Shown: in pieces, positions 52,416 through 63,429 of the stretch
Numbering within the stretch: position 1 is the first letter of the stretch
How the letters are laid out: each line of letters begins with the position of its first letter
Assembly: GCF_001267405.1 (NCBI RefSeq)
Contig: NZ_CP012369.1
Location: 2,274,402 to 2,338,401, forward strand
DNA length: 64,000 bases
Origin: Moorella thermoacetica
Lineage (GTDB): Bacteria > Bacillota > DSM-521 > Neomoorellales > Neomoorellaceae
Direction: 5' to 3'
Translations under genes and position numbers: made by a program
The notes under the pieces: generated by a model
What the model was told of the DNA's origin: nothing
The model's database searches: none
The model's input: only the letters and a program-made list of their open reading frames with translations

Positions 52416-53702
52416 TTAAAAAGGACTCTCCAAAACAATGGTCTGGTCCCGGCGCGGGCCCACGGCGATGAGGTGGACGGGAACGCCGGTGAGCTCTTCC
52501 AGCCGCCGGATATAACGGCGGCAATTAGCCGGGAGGTCATCCAGGGACCTAGCGCCGGTAATGTCTTCGTGCCAGCCCGGGAGTTCCTCATAAACCGGTT
52601 CGCACTCCTCTAATGCCTTCAGGCTGGCCGGAAAATCTTCCCCCACCGTCCCCCGGTAGCGGTAACTGGTACAAATTCTTAAAGGATCAAGGCCCGTCAG
52701 GACGTCCAGCTTGGTCAGGGCGATACCCGTCAGGCCGTTTACCTCGGCAGCATGGCGCAGGATAACCGTATCCAGCCAGCCGCAGCGGCGCGGTCGCCCG
52801 GTGGTGGTACCGAATTCCATGCCCTGTTGCCTCAGGGCGTCACCGGCAGGCCCGGTAATCTCCGTAGGGAAGGGGCCGGAACCCACCCTGGTGGTATAGG
52901 CCTTGACCACGCCAATGACCTTGTCGATGCGTGTCGGGCCGACGCCGGCGCCGATGCAGGCCCCGCCGGCAACGGGATAGGATGAAGTCACAAAGGGATA
53001 GGTTCCCTGATCCAGGTCCAGGAGGGTCCCCTGGGCGCCTTCAAAGAGAACCTTACGCCCCTCCTGGAGGGCCCGGTTCACCAGGCGAACGCTGTCGGCA
53101 ATCAGCGGCCGCAGGCGCCGGGCGTAACCGGCGTATTCCTCCAGGATGGCCTGGAGATCATATCCCGGCCGGTCATAAATCTTAGCCAGGAGTTCATTGG
53201 TGGCAGCCAGGTTATGGGCCACTTTGGCGCTAAACTCCTCCCAGTCCAGGAGGTCGCCCACCCGGATACCCGTCCGGGCGGCTTTATCCACATAGGCCGG
53301 GCCGATACCCCTTTTGGTGGTGCCAATCATGGCCGCACCGCGGTGTTCCTCCTCGGCGGCGTCCAGGCCTTTGTGGTAGGGAAGGATCAGGTGAGCCCGG
53401 TTGCTGATCTTCAGACCGGAGGTATCCACGCCCCGGGCCGCCAGGCCGTCTAACTCCTCCACCAGGACCGCCGGGTCGAGGACTACACCGTTACCGATAA
53501 TACAGAGCTTGCCGGGGTAGAGGATACCCGAAGGCACCAGGTGCAGTTTAAATTCCTCATGGCCGACCATTACCGTATGGCCGGCGTTGCTACCTCCCTG
53601 GTAGCGAATCACCACATCGGCCCTTTCAGCCAGGTAGTCTGTGATTTTTCCCTTACCTTCATCGCCCCACTGGGCGCCAACCAGTACTACCGCTGCCATC
53701 AA
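52416..53702 (-). CDS. purA: Adenylosuccinate synthase
   Basis: 428 aa, normal length. GTP-loop [20 protein letters not shown] (about residues 6-25), [15 protein letters not shown] (about residue 33), [18 protein letters not shown] (about residue 126) and [16 protein letters not shown] near the C-terminus match PurA. Forms adenylosuccinate from IMP, aspartate and GTP. AGGGTGG precedes the start; the codon after the first ATG is also ATG, so the start may shift by one residue. Confidence 0.97.
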   Translation of the reverse strand: MMAAVVLVGAQWGDEGKGKITDYLAERADVVIRYQGGSNAGHTVMVGHEEFKLHLVPSGILYPGKLCIIGNGVVLDPAVLVEELDGLAARGVDTSGLKISNRAHLILPYHKGLDAAEEEHRGAAMIGTTKRGIGPAYVDKAARTGIRVGDLLDWEEFSAKVAHNLAATNELLAKIYDRPGYDLQAILEEYAGYARRLRPLIADSVRLVNRALQEGRKVLFEGAQGTLLDLDQGTYPFVTSSYPVAGGACIGAGVGPTRIDKVIGVVKAYTTRVGSGPFPTEITGPAGDALRQQGMEFGTTTGRPRRCGWLDTVILRHAAEVNGLTGIALTKLDVLTGLDPLRICTSYRYRGTVGEDFPASLKALEECEPVYEELPGWHEDITGARSLDDLPANCRRYIRRLEELTGVPVHLIAVGPRRDQTIVLESPF

Positions 53703-53737
53703 GGCACCACCCTTCGATTTTAATTTACCGACTGCAG

Positions 53738-55138
53738 CTAGTCACGGGCGGAAGTACCCGCCATAATGGCCCGGGCGGTAATCACCCCGGCGGCCGAGGC
53801 CTGGGCCAGGCCCCGGGTAACCCCGGCGCCGTCACCGGCGGCGTACAAGCCGCGGATATTGGTCTCCAGGTCACGGGTTAAATTTAACCTGGATGAATAG
53901 AACTTAACCTCGACCCCGTAAAGGAGGGTATGGCGGGAGTAAACCCCGGGAGCAATCTTATCCATCGCCTGAAGCATTTCGATAATAGCCGTCAAGTGCC
54001 GGTAGGGGAAAACCAGGGAGAGGTCCCCCGGCGTCGCTTCCGTCAGGGTCGGGTTGATCAGCCCTTTTTCCAGGCGGTCGGCTGTGGTCCGCCGGCCGGA
54101 AAGGAGATCCCCCAGGCGCTGTACCAGGACGCCGCCCCCCAGGAGGTTGGCCAGTTGCGCCACATAACGGCCATAGGCAATGGGTTCTTTAAAGGGTTCC
54201 GTAAAGGTCTTGCTGACCAGGAGGGCAAAATTGGTATTGGTGGTCTTCTTTTCCGCATAGGAATGACCGTTGACCGTCACCAGGCCCTCGTTATTTTCCA
54301 GCACGACCTCACCGTAAGGGTTCATGCAGAAGGTCCGTACCCGGTCATCAAATTTCCGGGAGTAAAAGATAAACTTGGATTCATAGATCACGCTGGTCAG
54401 GTGTTCCATGACCGCCGCCGGGACTTCCACCCGAACGCCGACGTCCACCGGATTGACCGCCAGCTTTAATCCCAGTTTACCAGCCACTTTACGGAGCCAG
54501 TCGGAACCCTCCCGGCCCGGGGCCAGGACCACGTAGCGGGCCTTGATTTCCTCACCCTTACGGGTAACTACCCCGGCGACCCGGTGGCCATCCACCAGGA
54601 TCTCCTCCACCGGTGTCTCCGTCCGCACCTCCACCCCTCGTTCCTCCAGGTAGTCTTTCATGGCCTGGAGGATTTCCTGGGTACGACCCGTTCCCAGGTG
54701 GCGAATGGGCGCCGAGATTAACTTCAAGTCCGCCAGGATCGCCTGGCGCTGGATATCTAAAATCCGCTCGTCGTCAGGGCCGCCGTATACCCTGTCCGGT
54801 GCCCCAAAATAAAGGTAAATCTTGTCGACATAATCAATGAGGGAAGTAACATCCTGCTGGGGTATATATTCATTAAGCCAGCCCCCAACTTCCGGCGACA
54901 GGGTCAATTTACCGTCACTGAAAGCGCCGGCGCCCCCCCAGCCGGATACCACCGAGCAGGGGTTACAGTGGAGGCAACTGGAACGTGTCTCCTGGGACGG
55001 GCAAACCCGGCGTTGTAAACCGTGCCCTTTCTCCAGGATCAGCACCTTCAGGCCGCTTCTCTGCCGCACCAGCTCCAGGGCGGTAAAAATACCCGCCGGG
55101 CCGGCACCGACGATGACAACATCGTATCCCTCAGCCAT
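53738..55138 (-). CDS. FAD-dependent dehydrogenase of unknown substrate (COG2509 type)
   Basis: 466 aa from ATG 55138 (GGAGGGGAGAGGG upstream; the frame is open to 55171). Rossmann GxGxx[50 protein letters not shown] (about residue 50) and [19 protein letters not shown] with [14 protein letters not shown] near the end are the marks of the uncharacterised COG2509 FAD family. Lies 35 nt upstream of purA. Reaction unknown. Confidence 0.85.
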   Translation of the reverse strand: MAEGYDVVIVGAGPAGIFTALELVRQRSGLKVLILEKGHGLQRRVCPSQETRSSCLHCNPCSVVSGWGGAGAFSDGKLTLSPEVGGWLNEYIPQQDVTSLIDYVDKIYLYFGAPDRVYGGPDDERILDIQRQAILADLKLISAPIRHLGTGRTQEILQAMKDYLEERGVEVRTETPVEEILVDGHRVAGVVTRKGEEIKARYVVLAPGREGSDWLRKVAGKLGLKLAVNPVDVGVRVEVPAAVMEHLTSVIYESKFIFYSRKFDDRVRTFCMNPYGEVVLENNEGLVTVNGHSYAEKKTTNTNFALLVSKTFTEPFKEPIAYGRYVAQLANLLGGGVLVQRLGDLLSGRRTTADRLEKGLINPTLTEATPGDLSLVFPYRHLTAIIEMLQAMDKIAPGVYSRHTLLYGVEVKFYSSRLNLTRDLETNIRGLYAAGDGAGVTRGLAQASAAGVITARAIMAGTSARD

Positions 55139-55302
55139 CCCTCTCCCCTCCTCAAGTCTATATCCAGGCAAAAAAATAGTCCCTAACCGGGATTAATCAA
55201 AACAACTCAGAACAACATTATAATTTTACCAGATAGGTAGAGGGGCGTCAAGAAAAATTGCCCCCCATGCTCCACCTTCATACCGCCGGGCAAACCCTGG
55301 CG

Positions 55303-56223
55303 CTATTTGCCGGATGCGACACAATCGGTCTTCTCCCGCGCCTGAACCGGAGCCCCCAGGTTGACGGTGATAATACCAGCTGCTACCAGAGCCAGGCCCA
55401 GCAAAAGGTTGAGGGTTAATTTCTCTCCCAGTAGGAGTGAACTAAAGAGGACGCCGAAGACTGGGACCAGGAAGAGATAAACGCTGGTCTGGCTGGCCGG
55501 ATAGCGGGCCTGGATGGTCAGGAGGATAACGAAACCCAGGGCCGAGGTTAGAAGGGCAGTATATAACATGATGCCCAGACCGGGGGCGGTCCAGGAAAAG
55601 CGCAGGCCGTGGTCGGCGAAGGCCGCTACCAGCATCAACACCAGGGACCCGTAGAACATCTGGTAGGTGGTAACCTCCAGCTTATCCCTGGTTTTAAAGG
55701 CGGCCTTCAGGTAAACGCTGGCCAAGCCCCAGCCGATGGACCCCCCCAGGAGGACCAGGATCCCGATAAATTCAGCATGGGTCGGATGCATCTTCCAGGG
55801 ATCTACGACCAGGATTAAACCTGCGAAACCGATAATTAAGCCTGCCATTTGCTTCCCTGTCAGGGGTTCCCGGAGTAATAAAAAAGCCAGGAAGGTAAAG
55901 AAGAAGGGGTAGCTATAAAGAACCACCGAGGTTATACCGCTCTTTACCATGCTAATACCCAGGTGCAGAGCGCCGCCCATAATGGCCGTCTGCAGGAGGC
56001 CGAGAAGAAATAAAGGCCAGAAATCCCGGCCGGCATGCCATAGTTTCCCCTGGCGCCTGCCGGCCAGGGGAAGCAGGCAGAGGGCCCCCAGGAAGAACCG
56101 CCAGGCGGCAAAGGATAAGGGCGGCAGGTAGAAGCTACCGATCTTCATGGCCGGGAAGGTCAGCCCCCAGATCAAGGCTACCAGGATCAGGGCGTAAATG
56201 TGTTTGGGCTGCAAGATAACCAC
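55303..56223 (-). CDS. EamA/DMT family transporter
   Basis: 306 aa with ten hydrophobic segments in two EamA repeats: ALILVALIWGLTFPAMKIG at the start of repeat 1 and FIGILVLLGGSIGWGLASVYLK at the start of repeat 2. Drug/metabolite exporter family; substrate not deducible. Start unclear: GTG 56223 has GGAGA immediately before it, and TTG 56214 has better spacing from GGAG. A promoter at 56394-56423 leaves a ~165-nt leader. Confidence 0.9.
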   Translation of the reverse strand: MVILQPKHIYALILVALIWGLTFPAMKIGSFYLPPLSFAAWRFFLGALCLLPLAGRRQGKLWHAGRDFWPLFLLGLLQTAIMGGALHLGISMVKSGITSVVLYSYPFFFTFLAFLLLREPLTGKQMAGLIIGFAGLILVVDPWKMHPTHAEFIGILVLLGGSIGWGLASVYLKAAFKTRDKLEVTTYQMFYGSLVLMLVAAFADHGLRFSWTAPGLGIMLYTALLTSALGFVILLTIQARYPASQTSVYLFLVPVFGVLFSSLLLGEKLTLNLLLGLALVAAGIITVNLGAPVQAREKTDCVASGK

Positions 56224-56393
56224 TCTCCTGAAATGTTTTTCATCCTGTTGCTATGACGGGTAGCTCAAGTCCCATTAGACTCTGATTGCGTCTGAGGTTC
56301 GGGGCGTAAAATCTCCCCGCAGCTTCACGCCACCCCGCCTGACCACCATTATCCTGATCGCTGCGTAAGGCCGCCGTAACTGGCGCTCCTTAG

Positions 56394-56423
56394 ATTATAC
56401 ACCCCGCCGGCAACAGTAAGCAA
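56394..56423 (-). promoter_or_regulatory. Promoter of the EamA gene with a long GC-rich leader
   Basis: Minus strand TTGCTT (56423-56418), 18-nt spacer, TATAAT (56399-56394). The leader (56386-56224) contains inverted segments such as CGGGG/CCCCG around 56310-56330. No known riboswitch class was recognised. Confidence 0.6.
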
Positions 56424-56463
56424 TTGCTCCTGCAGGGTTCCCGGTCGCTCCCCGGTAAAAGAA

Positions 56464-56490
56464 TAAAAAAACCGCCCCGGATAGGGGCGG
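56464..56490 (-). terminator. Terminator after fdhA
   Basis: Minus strand CCGCCCC, 5-nt loop, GGGGCGG (56490-56472), then TTTTTTTATTC, about 26 nt past the fdhA stop. Confidence 0.9.
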
Positions 56491-56515
56491 CTGGTGGGAA
56501 AATAATCTCCCACAG

Positions 56516-59218
56516 CTACTTTTTAACCTTGATAGCTACAGCACAGGTTTTATACTCGGGTATTTTAGCAACCGGATCCAGGGCAGCAATTGTAAGCAGG
56601 TTGGCTGCTGCTTCATGGAAATGGAAATTCATAAATACCTGGCCCCGGGGTATGCGATCCGTAACCAATGCTTTAACCCTTACTTTACCACGTCGGGAAA
56701 CAATCTCAATCATTTCTCCTTCCCGTATACCCAAACGGGCTGCATCGTTATCATTAATCTCCACCACAGGAGCAGGACACATCTCTTCCAGCCCCCTGGA
56801 CTTACGGGAAATAACAGTATGATAGTGATACAAATTCCTGCCAGTGGTAAATAAGAACGGGTACTCCTCATCAGGTTCTTCGGCCGGCGGCCGGTAATGC
56901 ACTACCTGGAACTGCCCATAACCTCTGCTAAATTTTTCCCGATGGAGAACGGGTGTACCCGGATGTTCGAGGGAAAGCACCGGCCACTGTAACCCTTTAT
57001 CTTCCAGGCGCTCATAAGTTATACCCGCATAGCTGGGAGTTAACCCTGCTATCTCCTGCATTATCTCCCCAGGCGACGAATATTTCCGCGGATATCCCAT
57101 TAACAGCAACAAATCGTTTAAAATAAGCCAATCCGGCCGTGCTTCACCGGGAGGTTCAATGGCTTTATGCAAAAGCTGCACCCGGCGCTCCGTACTGGTA
57201 AAGGTACCTTCCTTTTCCGCAAAGGAAGCTCCAGGTAAAACAACATCCGCCATCCTGGCTGTCTCCGTCAAAAAAATATCCTGTACCACCAGAAACTCCA
57301 GGTTCTTTAACGCCTCTTTTACATGGGAGACATCTGGATCAGTCAAGACAGGGTTTTCTCCTAAAATATACATCCCTTTCAATTTGCCTTCTTGGGCTGC
57401 CGCCATCATCTCCATTAATGTCAGGCCAGGTTCTCCGGGTAAGTCCGGTACCCCCCAGGCTTCGCTAAATTTATGGCGAACCCCCGGATCTGTTACTGGT
57501 TGGTATCCCGGTAATACATTGGGTAATCCACCCATATCGCAGGCACCCTGGACATTGCTCTGCCCCCGCAGGGGATTTACGCCGCTACCTTCTTTACCGA
57601 CCTGACCACAGGCCATGGCCAGGTTGGCCAGGGCCATCACGTTGGCCGTACCAGTTATATGCTGGGTTATTCCCATTGCGTACAAAATAGTAGAGCTCGG
57701 ACCCCGGGCATAAGTCCTTGCTGCCTCGATAATATCGCCTGCCGGAACACCTGTAACTTCTGACACCTTTGCTGGTGTATACTCCTCTACGGCAAGTTTT
57801 AGAGCCTCAAAACCTTCCGTCCTCTGGGCAATAAATTCTTTGTCATAAAGCTCTTCCTTGATGATTACATGAAGCAGTCCATTCAGCAGAGCAAGATCTG
57901 TTCCGGGTTTTTGTCTTAACCACAAGTAACTGAAGTTCACCAGTTCAATACGCCGGGGATCAGCAACAATGAGCCTGGCTCCACGACGGACAGCTTCTTT
58001 TACTTTAAGGGCAATAACAGGATGGTTCTCGGTTGTATTGCTGCCAATGACAAAGATACAATCTGCGCTGGCGATGTCAGCGATAGAATTGGTCATTGCA
58101 CCGCTGCCAAAGGTTGTTGCCAGACCGGCAACTGTAGAAGAGTGTCAGAGGCGAGCACAGTGATCAACATTATTGGTGCCCAGTACCCCCCGGGCCAGCT
58201 TTTGTAAGAGATAATTCTCTTCATTGGTACATTTAGCTGAACAAAGAAAGCCCAGAGCTTCAGAGCCGTAGCTGCCTTTAATCTGAGTTAATTTCTGGGA
58301 TACAAGGGCTAAAGCTTCTTCCCAGGAAGCCTCCCGGAAATAGCCTTTTTCCCTATCTCCCTCCCGGATCAACGGCCTGGTTATCCTGTCAGGATTGTGA
58401 ATATAGTCAAAACCAAAGCGGCCTTTTACGCACAGCCAGCCGTTGTTTACCTCAGGGTTTTCGTAACCCCTAACTTTTACCACCTTACCATCTTTTACAT
58501 AAAGGGTGAGATTACAACCCACGCCGCAGTAAGAACAAATACTGCGGACTTTTTTGAACTCCCACTCGCGGCCCTGGCCCAGGCCGGCCTTCTCCGTCAG
58601 AGCTCCCACCGGGCAGACCTGGACACAGTTACCGCAAAAGACGCAGCCCCCTTCTTCCAGGCTTACTTCCGCTCCGGCCTTCGTCGCCCCCACCCGGGCG
58701 GCGCTGCCTTTACCCACCAGGTCCACGACCCTCTGGACCTGCACCTCCTGGCAGGCGCGGACGCAACGGCCGCAAACGATACATTTATTATAATCCCGCA
58801 CAATGAAGGGATTTTCCTTCAAAACGGGCAATTCCTCGCGTTTTACTGGCAGTTCGCCATGCTTTACACCGTAAGTGTAGGCGCAATCCTGGAGCTGGCA
58901 GTTACCTGCTTTTTCGCAGGTCAGGCAGTCCTCCGGGTGGAGGCTTAAAAGCATTTCAATAATACCCTTGCGCATCTCCTCTATAACAGGCGTGCTGGTC
59001 CGGATCACCATACCCTCGGCGACCGGCGTATTGCAGGCCGTCATGGGTTTTGCGGCGCCCTCGATGTCGACCAGGCACAGACGGCAATACCCCAGGGGCC
59101 GCAACTTTGGATGGTGGCACAGGGTGGGGATATGGATACCATTTTCCCGGGCCACCTCCAGGATGGTCATGCCCTCTGGAGCCGTAACCCTTTGTCCGTC
59201 AATGGTCAGGTTAACCAT
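56516..59218 (-). CDS. fdhA: Formate dehydrogenase alpha subunit, selenocysteine-containing
   Basis: 900 aa with Sec358 encoded by in-frame UGA (58147-58145). [2Fe-2S] ferredoxin domain ([12 protein letters not shown]), a His/Cys cluster ([17 protein letters not shown]), two [4Fe-4S] motifs ([28 protein letters not shown]) and the MoCo/W catalytic domain ([11 protein letters not shown]...[12 protein letters not shown]), then HCARL-Sec-HSSTV, the formate dehydrogenase active site. Typical of the NADP-linked W-Se enzyme of Moorella that reduces CO2 to formate in the Wood-Ljungdahl pathway. ATG 59218 overlaps fdhB by 8 nt. Confidence 0.96.
58116..58147 (-). promoter_or_regulatory. UGA selenocysteine codon with bacterial SECIS hairpin
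   Basis: UGA at 58147-58145; 12 nt later GTTGCC, loop GGTCT, GGCAAC (58132-58116) form a 6-bp stem. The loop GGTCT and its distance resemble the E. coli fdhF SECIS. SelB-bound recoding is therefore expected, not termination. Confidence 0.9.
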
Positions 59219-61334
59219 TACTCTCCCCCTCTCCGGCCAGGACCATCATCCCGACCCGGTAACAGCGCAGGCAGCGTTCGGCTTCGGCCCTGCCTGCGTA
59301 GAAATCGAAGCCGCCTTCAACTTCCCGGAAGTCCTTTACCCGCTCGGCCAACGGCGCCACCCTTTCTGCCTGCCGCGGCCGGCCGCCGTAGATTCCTACA
59401 TCCTCTTCCGGGTCATAGACGCCGACCTTTTCCAGCCACGCGTCCAGCTCGTCCTCTACCGTGGGACTGGTGGTCCCCTGGCGCAGGTACTGGTCAATGG
59501 AAACTGCCGCCCGGTTGCCCTGGGCCACGGCCTCAACTACCGTCCTGGCCCCCAGGACGATATCGCCGCCGGCGAAGACGCCGGGGACACTGGTAGCCAG
59601 GGTCACCGGGTCAACACTGATGGTACCACGTTTGCCCACCTCGATCCGGCCGTCCAGGAAAGACAGGTCGGCCGCCTGGCCGATAGCCGGCACCACAATA
59701 TCGCAGGGCAGGAAAAACTCCGTTCCCGGCACGGGTACGGGCCGGCGCCGGCCAGAATCGTCCGGCTCGCCAAGTTTCATCCGGACGCACTGCATACCCT
59801 TGATATTGCCTTTTTCCGCTACCAGGGCGGTGGGATTAACCAGGAAGTGATAAATAACCCCCTCGGCCTCGGCATCCCTGACCTCGGTCGCATGGGCCGG
59901 CATTTCCGCCCGGGAACGCCGGTAAATAAGGTGCACCTCCCGGGCCCCCCGGCGCAGGGCGGAACGGGCGCAATCCATCGCTACATTGCCGCCGCCGACG
60001 ACGGCCACCACCTTGCCCTCCAGGGAAGGACACCGGTCCAGGTTCAAATCTCGCAGGAACTTGACCCCGGGGATAAATCCTCCATAGCCTTCATCCTCGC
60101 CGGCTACTCCCATGCGGGAGCTGGCATGGAGGCCGGTAGCAATAAAGACGGCGTCGTAATCGCGCTGTAATTGGTCCATGGTCACGTCGACGCCGACCCG
60201 GGTGTTGAGGTTGATGGTTACGCCCAGAGCCTTGATGGCCTCGATCTCTCCAGCCAGGATATCCCGTGGCAACCGGTAACTGGGAATACCCACCGCCAGC
60301 ATACCGCCGGCCACCGGCAAGGCCTCGAAAATAGTCACTTTATAGCCCCGACCGGCGAGCTGGTAGGCGGCGCTGAGACCCGCCGGTCCGGCACCGATGA
60401 TGGCTACCTTCTTGCCTGAAGTGACGGCCGTTGTTTCTTCCCCACCGGCCTGTCCTGCCGGCCGCCAGGGTCCCGTAAAGAGATTACCCCCGCAGACGGC
60501 GACCGGCCGGCGGCCGCGTTTCACCTCATAATCGGCTACGAAGCGCTTCAGGCCCCGGATGGCCAGGGGTTCGTCAACATTGCCGCGGCGGCAGTTTTCT
60601 TCACACGGGTGGACGCAGACCCGTCCCAGGACACCGGCCAGGGCGGTCCGCTGGCGGATGATGGCCAGGGATTCCTCATAGCGGCCATCCTTAATGGCGT
60701 CAATATAAGCCGGGATGTCCAGGTGGGCCGGGCACCGCTTGAGGCAGGGCGCAGTAACAAAAGGTTTATAGGTTAAACCGGCTGCCGGGGAAGCGGCGGC
60801 CGCTCCCTTTCCGCGGTCGTTCCCCACCAGGACCCGTCCGGAAGCCAGAACCTGCACCCGGCCTCCAGGCCCTGGTCTCCGTTGACCCCCGGCGACCCTG
60901 CCGCTATCCTCCAGGAAAGGTCGCAAGGCCTCGCTATAATAATCTAAAAAATCAAGAACAGCTTTGGCCCCAGCCTGGCCGAGCTCGCACAGAGAACCAT
61001 CCCGTACAATCCAGGCCACCCGTCGGAGAAGGTCTAAATCGGAGGGAAGGCCTTCGCCCCCGGCGATGCGTACCAGGACATTGTAAATAACCCTGGTCCC
61101 TACCCGGCAGGGTACGCAGCGGCCGCAGGATTCCCCCTGGACGGCCTGGTAGTAAGCCTGTAAAGCAGCCAGCAGGTCTACGGCCGGGTCGGTGACTACG
61201 AGACCATCCCAGCCAATAAAGGCCTTTAACTGCCGACCGCCAAATTCCCCGGCCCAGGACGGTCCTCCCCCCGACGGACCGCCCCGGTGATCGACAACTT
61301 TTCCTCCCCAGGTGCTAAATACCACCTCTCCCAA
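59211..61334 (-). CDS. fdhB: Formate dehydrogenase beta subunit (NuoF-like + GltD-like flavoprotein)
   Basis: 707 aa from TTG 61334, which has AAAGGAGGG at 9-nt spacing; the frame is open to 61412. N-terminal NuoF-type Fe-S part ([19 protein letters not shown], about residues 68-85), then a GltD-like part with [4Fe-4S] cysteines ([27 protein letters not shown]), FAD loop [20 protein letters not shown] (about 315) and NAD loop [15 protein letters not shown] (about 450). It passes electrons between NADP(H) and fdhA. Overlap with fdhA confirms one operon. Confidence 0.93.
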
Positions 61335-61428
61335 GGCAGTATCCCTCCTTTGGGTCCTGTCCCGGGGGCAAGCCCGGAACCTCCTTATAAGCATAAATGC
61401 GATACTCTTCACAATCTTTCTCTATCAT
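61315..61428 (-). CDS. Possible leader peptide overlapping the fdhB start
   Basis: A 37-codon frame from ATG 61428 to TAG 61315 overlaps the fdhB TTG start by 20 nt in another frame. The product is hydrophilic and acidic at first (MIEKDCEEYRIYAYKEVPGL). Its ribosome binding site is weak (GAGG, far upstream). It could couple translation to fdhB or be spurious. Confidence 0.25.
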   Translation of the reverse strand: MIEKDCEEYRIYAYKEVPGLPPGQDPKEGYCLGRGGI

Positions 61429-61450
61429 GAATAGAAGAGCCTCTATGAGA

Positions 61451-61479
61451 ATTATAGCAGAGCAGAAGACTATTGGCTA
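61451..61479 (-). promoter_or_regulatory. Promoter of fdhB-fdhA
   Basis: Minus strand TAGCCA (61479-61474), 17-nt spacer, TATAAT (61456-61451). Leader of about 110 nt to the fdhB TTG. Confidence 0.6.
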
Positions 61480-61595
61480 GAAAAAATATTTATACGAAAA
61501 TTTGAACAAAGATAATCAAACTCTCAGGCCCTCATCATTTTAAATCTTTTCCAGCTCTGCTTCCAGCACTTTCGCCGGCTTGCGGATTTTTCGCC

Positions 61596-63296
61596 TCACT
61601 TATCTACCCTGGCGCCGAAACTTTTGACCAGTATTTCCCTGATAGCCGCTACATCGGCGTCAGTGAAGGTGCCCGGGTCGCGGCCCACACGGGCGGCATA
61701 GGCAGCCGCTACCCCGGCCGCATCTCCCAGGACGCAACTATTGGGCAGCACCCGCAGCTCGGCCCAGGCCAGGGAGGAGATGCTGGCTGCATAACCAGGG
61801 ATAAGGAGGTTGGGCACCGTCCGGCTAAGGAGAACGTTAAAGGGAATATACACCGGATTTTGTGGCCATCCGTCTGGTCCCGGCGTTGTCCGAGGATAAT
61901 CGGGCCGCAAAAAGGGCGTCACCGGCCAGCGGTAGCTGCCGTCGCTCCCTTTAAGATCGCTGAAATGATAGGCATTGATATCCTGCCAGTAAAAGCCCAG
62001 GCCGATACGGTTGGCATAATTCCCGAGATCATCGCCATCAGGGGGGCCAGAACCTGCGCCCCGGGCAGCCGATGCGTTCAGGGCGTAATTGTTATTCTCA
62101 GTCCCCGGACGGGTTTCCCTGGGGTCCATCACCGTGTGCACTGTCTCCCGCAGGTAGAGGATATCGCCGGTCACCGGCCGGCCTGCTGCATCCCGCACCA
62201 CCTCGGCCTCTTCGAACCCTTGAAAATGGCGCAAGGCCCGGATGAACTCCGGGTCGTCCAGTAACTGGCGCGCCCGCTGCCAGGCCGTATCCGTGTCCAG
62301 GGCCCCTGGCGCCATATCCCCGGGATAGGCATCATGCCCCCGGTCGCGGCCGTTGGCCCGGCCGTCGACGTTAAAGATAAGGAGGGCATTAACCCACCAC
62401 TCCGGGCTTCCCGGCCCGTCCTGGGCGGCGTTGAGGGGTTTCAGGGCAAAGCCCAGGGGGCCATATTTATCGTTAAAAGCGGTAACCACCGGGTCGCTTA
62501 TGTAAACTTTTTTACCGCCGTAGGCCCCCCATACCCCTTTTGCTCGTTGAAAAACCATATCCGGGTAGCGGCCCGGCCGAACCCCCTTCACCTTAAACAT
62601 CAAAGTAGCCGCTTGCTGGCGCGGGCGGAGGTCGCTGCTGCCATTCAGAAAATCTCTGGTCAGGAGTTCGGCCGGCCAGTCCGCCCGGCCCACCGTCACC
62701 CCGGCCTGGCTCAGGCGGCTGAGCCTGCCGTCCTCGGAGGCGTCAACAAATATCGGCGCCGCCAGGATTTCTTTCCCGCTACCCCAGGCGATGGTCCCGG
62801 TCGCATCACGTTGCAGTTCCCGCAATGCCAGGGCGCGCAGGCGGCCACGCCGGTCCTTCCGGACGGCGGTTATGTCCATAGCCCAGTAAGTTTTGAGGTT
62901 CGGCAGCCTTCCCAGGTCCGCGGCAATCCGCGCCGCAAGATCTGCCGTGCGGTAAAAAGGACCTACCGCTTTCAACCAGTGGGCAAATGAGCCCCCCTGG
63001 GCCAGCTTCCCGTCCCGGTCCCAGTAGCGCAGGTCCCAGAAGTTCTGGCCGCCCACCGTAGCCAGGCCGCCGTACTCGCGGCCGGGGTAGGGGACCACCA
63101 GGGCCACCTGCTTGTCCGGCGCCGCGACCGCGGCTTTCCAGGCCGCCGCGCACCCGGCCAGGCCGCCGCCATAGACAACAATATCCGCCTGCACCACCGG
63201 CGCTGTCAGGGGCCAGCCCTCGGGCCTGCTCCCCGTACCGGAGAGAGTTAACATAAAGCAGAAAACGATAAAAAATAACAATAACCGTTTCCCCAT
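61596..63296 (-). CDS. Exported FAD-dependent oxidoreductase
   Basis: 566 aa. The N-terminus (MGKRLLLFFIVFCFMLTLSG) is a typical signal sequence. The Rossmann loop DIVVYGGGLAGCAAAWKAAV (about residues 38-57) binds FAD; DLRYWDRDG and FVDASEDGRLSRLS (about residue 200) are typical of the FAD-dependent oxidoreductase family near PF12831. Substrate unknown; location outside the membrane would suit carbohydrate or polyphenol oxidation. The 133-nt gap to hepT holds nothing recognised. Confidence 0.85.
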   Translation of the reverse strand: MGKRLLLFFIVFCFMLTLSGTGSRPEGWPLTAPVVQADIVVYGGGLAGCAAAWKAAVAAPDKQVALVVPYPGREYGGLATVGGQNFWDLRYWDRDGKLAQGGSFAHWLKAVGPFYRTADLAARIAADLGRLPNLKTYWAMDITAVRKDRRGRLRALALRELQRDATGTIAWGSGKEILAAPIFVDASEDGRLSRLSQAGVTVGRADWPAELLTRDFLNGSSDLRPRQQAATLMFKVKGVRPGRYPDMVFQRAKGVWGAYGGKKVYISDPVVTAFNDKYGPLGFALKPLNAAQDGPGSPEWWVNALLIFNVDGRANGRDRGHDAYPGDMAPGALDTDTAWQRARQLLDDPEFIRALRHFQGFEEAEVVRDAAGRPVTGDILYLRETVHTVMDPRETRPGTENNNYALNASAARGAGSGPPDGDDLGNYANRIGLGFYWQDINAYHFSDLKGSDGSYRWPVTPFLRPDYPRTTPGPDGWPQNPVYIPFNVLLSRTVPNLLIPGYAASISSLAWAELRVLPNSCVLGDAAGVAAAYAARVGRDPGTFTDADVAAIREILVKSFGARVDK

Positions 63297-63429
63297 CAGT
63301 TAATTCCCAGTCGTTTTTTTATAGTTATCATAAAATGATTCAAATCACCAAGATCGGCCTTTAATCCCGGATGACCTCAGCATCAAGTCGAGCATTATGA
63401 CTTCGGTATCGGCAGCGATTGAGATACTC

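Noticed and set aside
58145-58147. Stop codon between two fdhA parts read as a frameshift or pseudogene
   Set aside because: The UGA lies in the selenocysteine context of formate dehydrogenase and is followed by a SECIS hairpin; the frame is the same on both sides.
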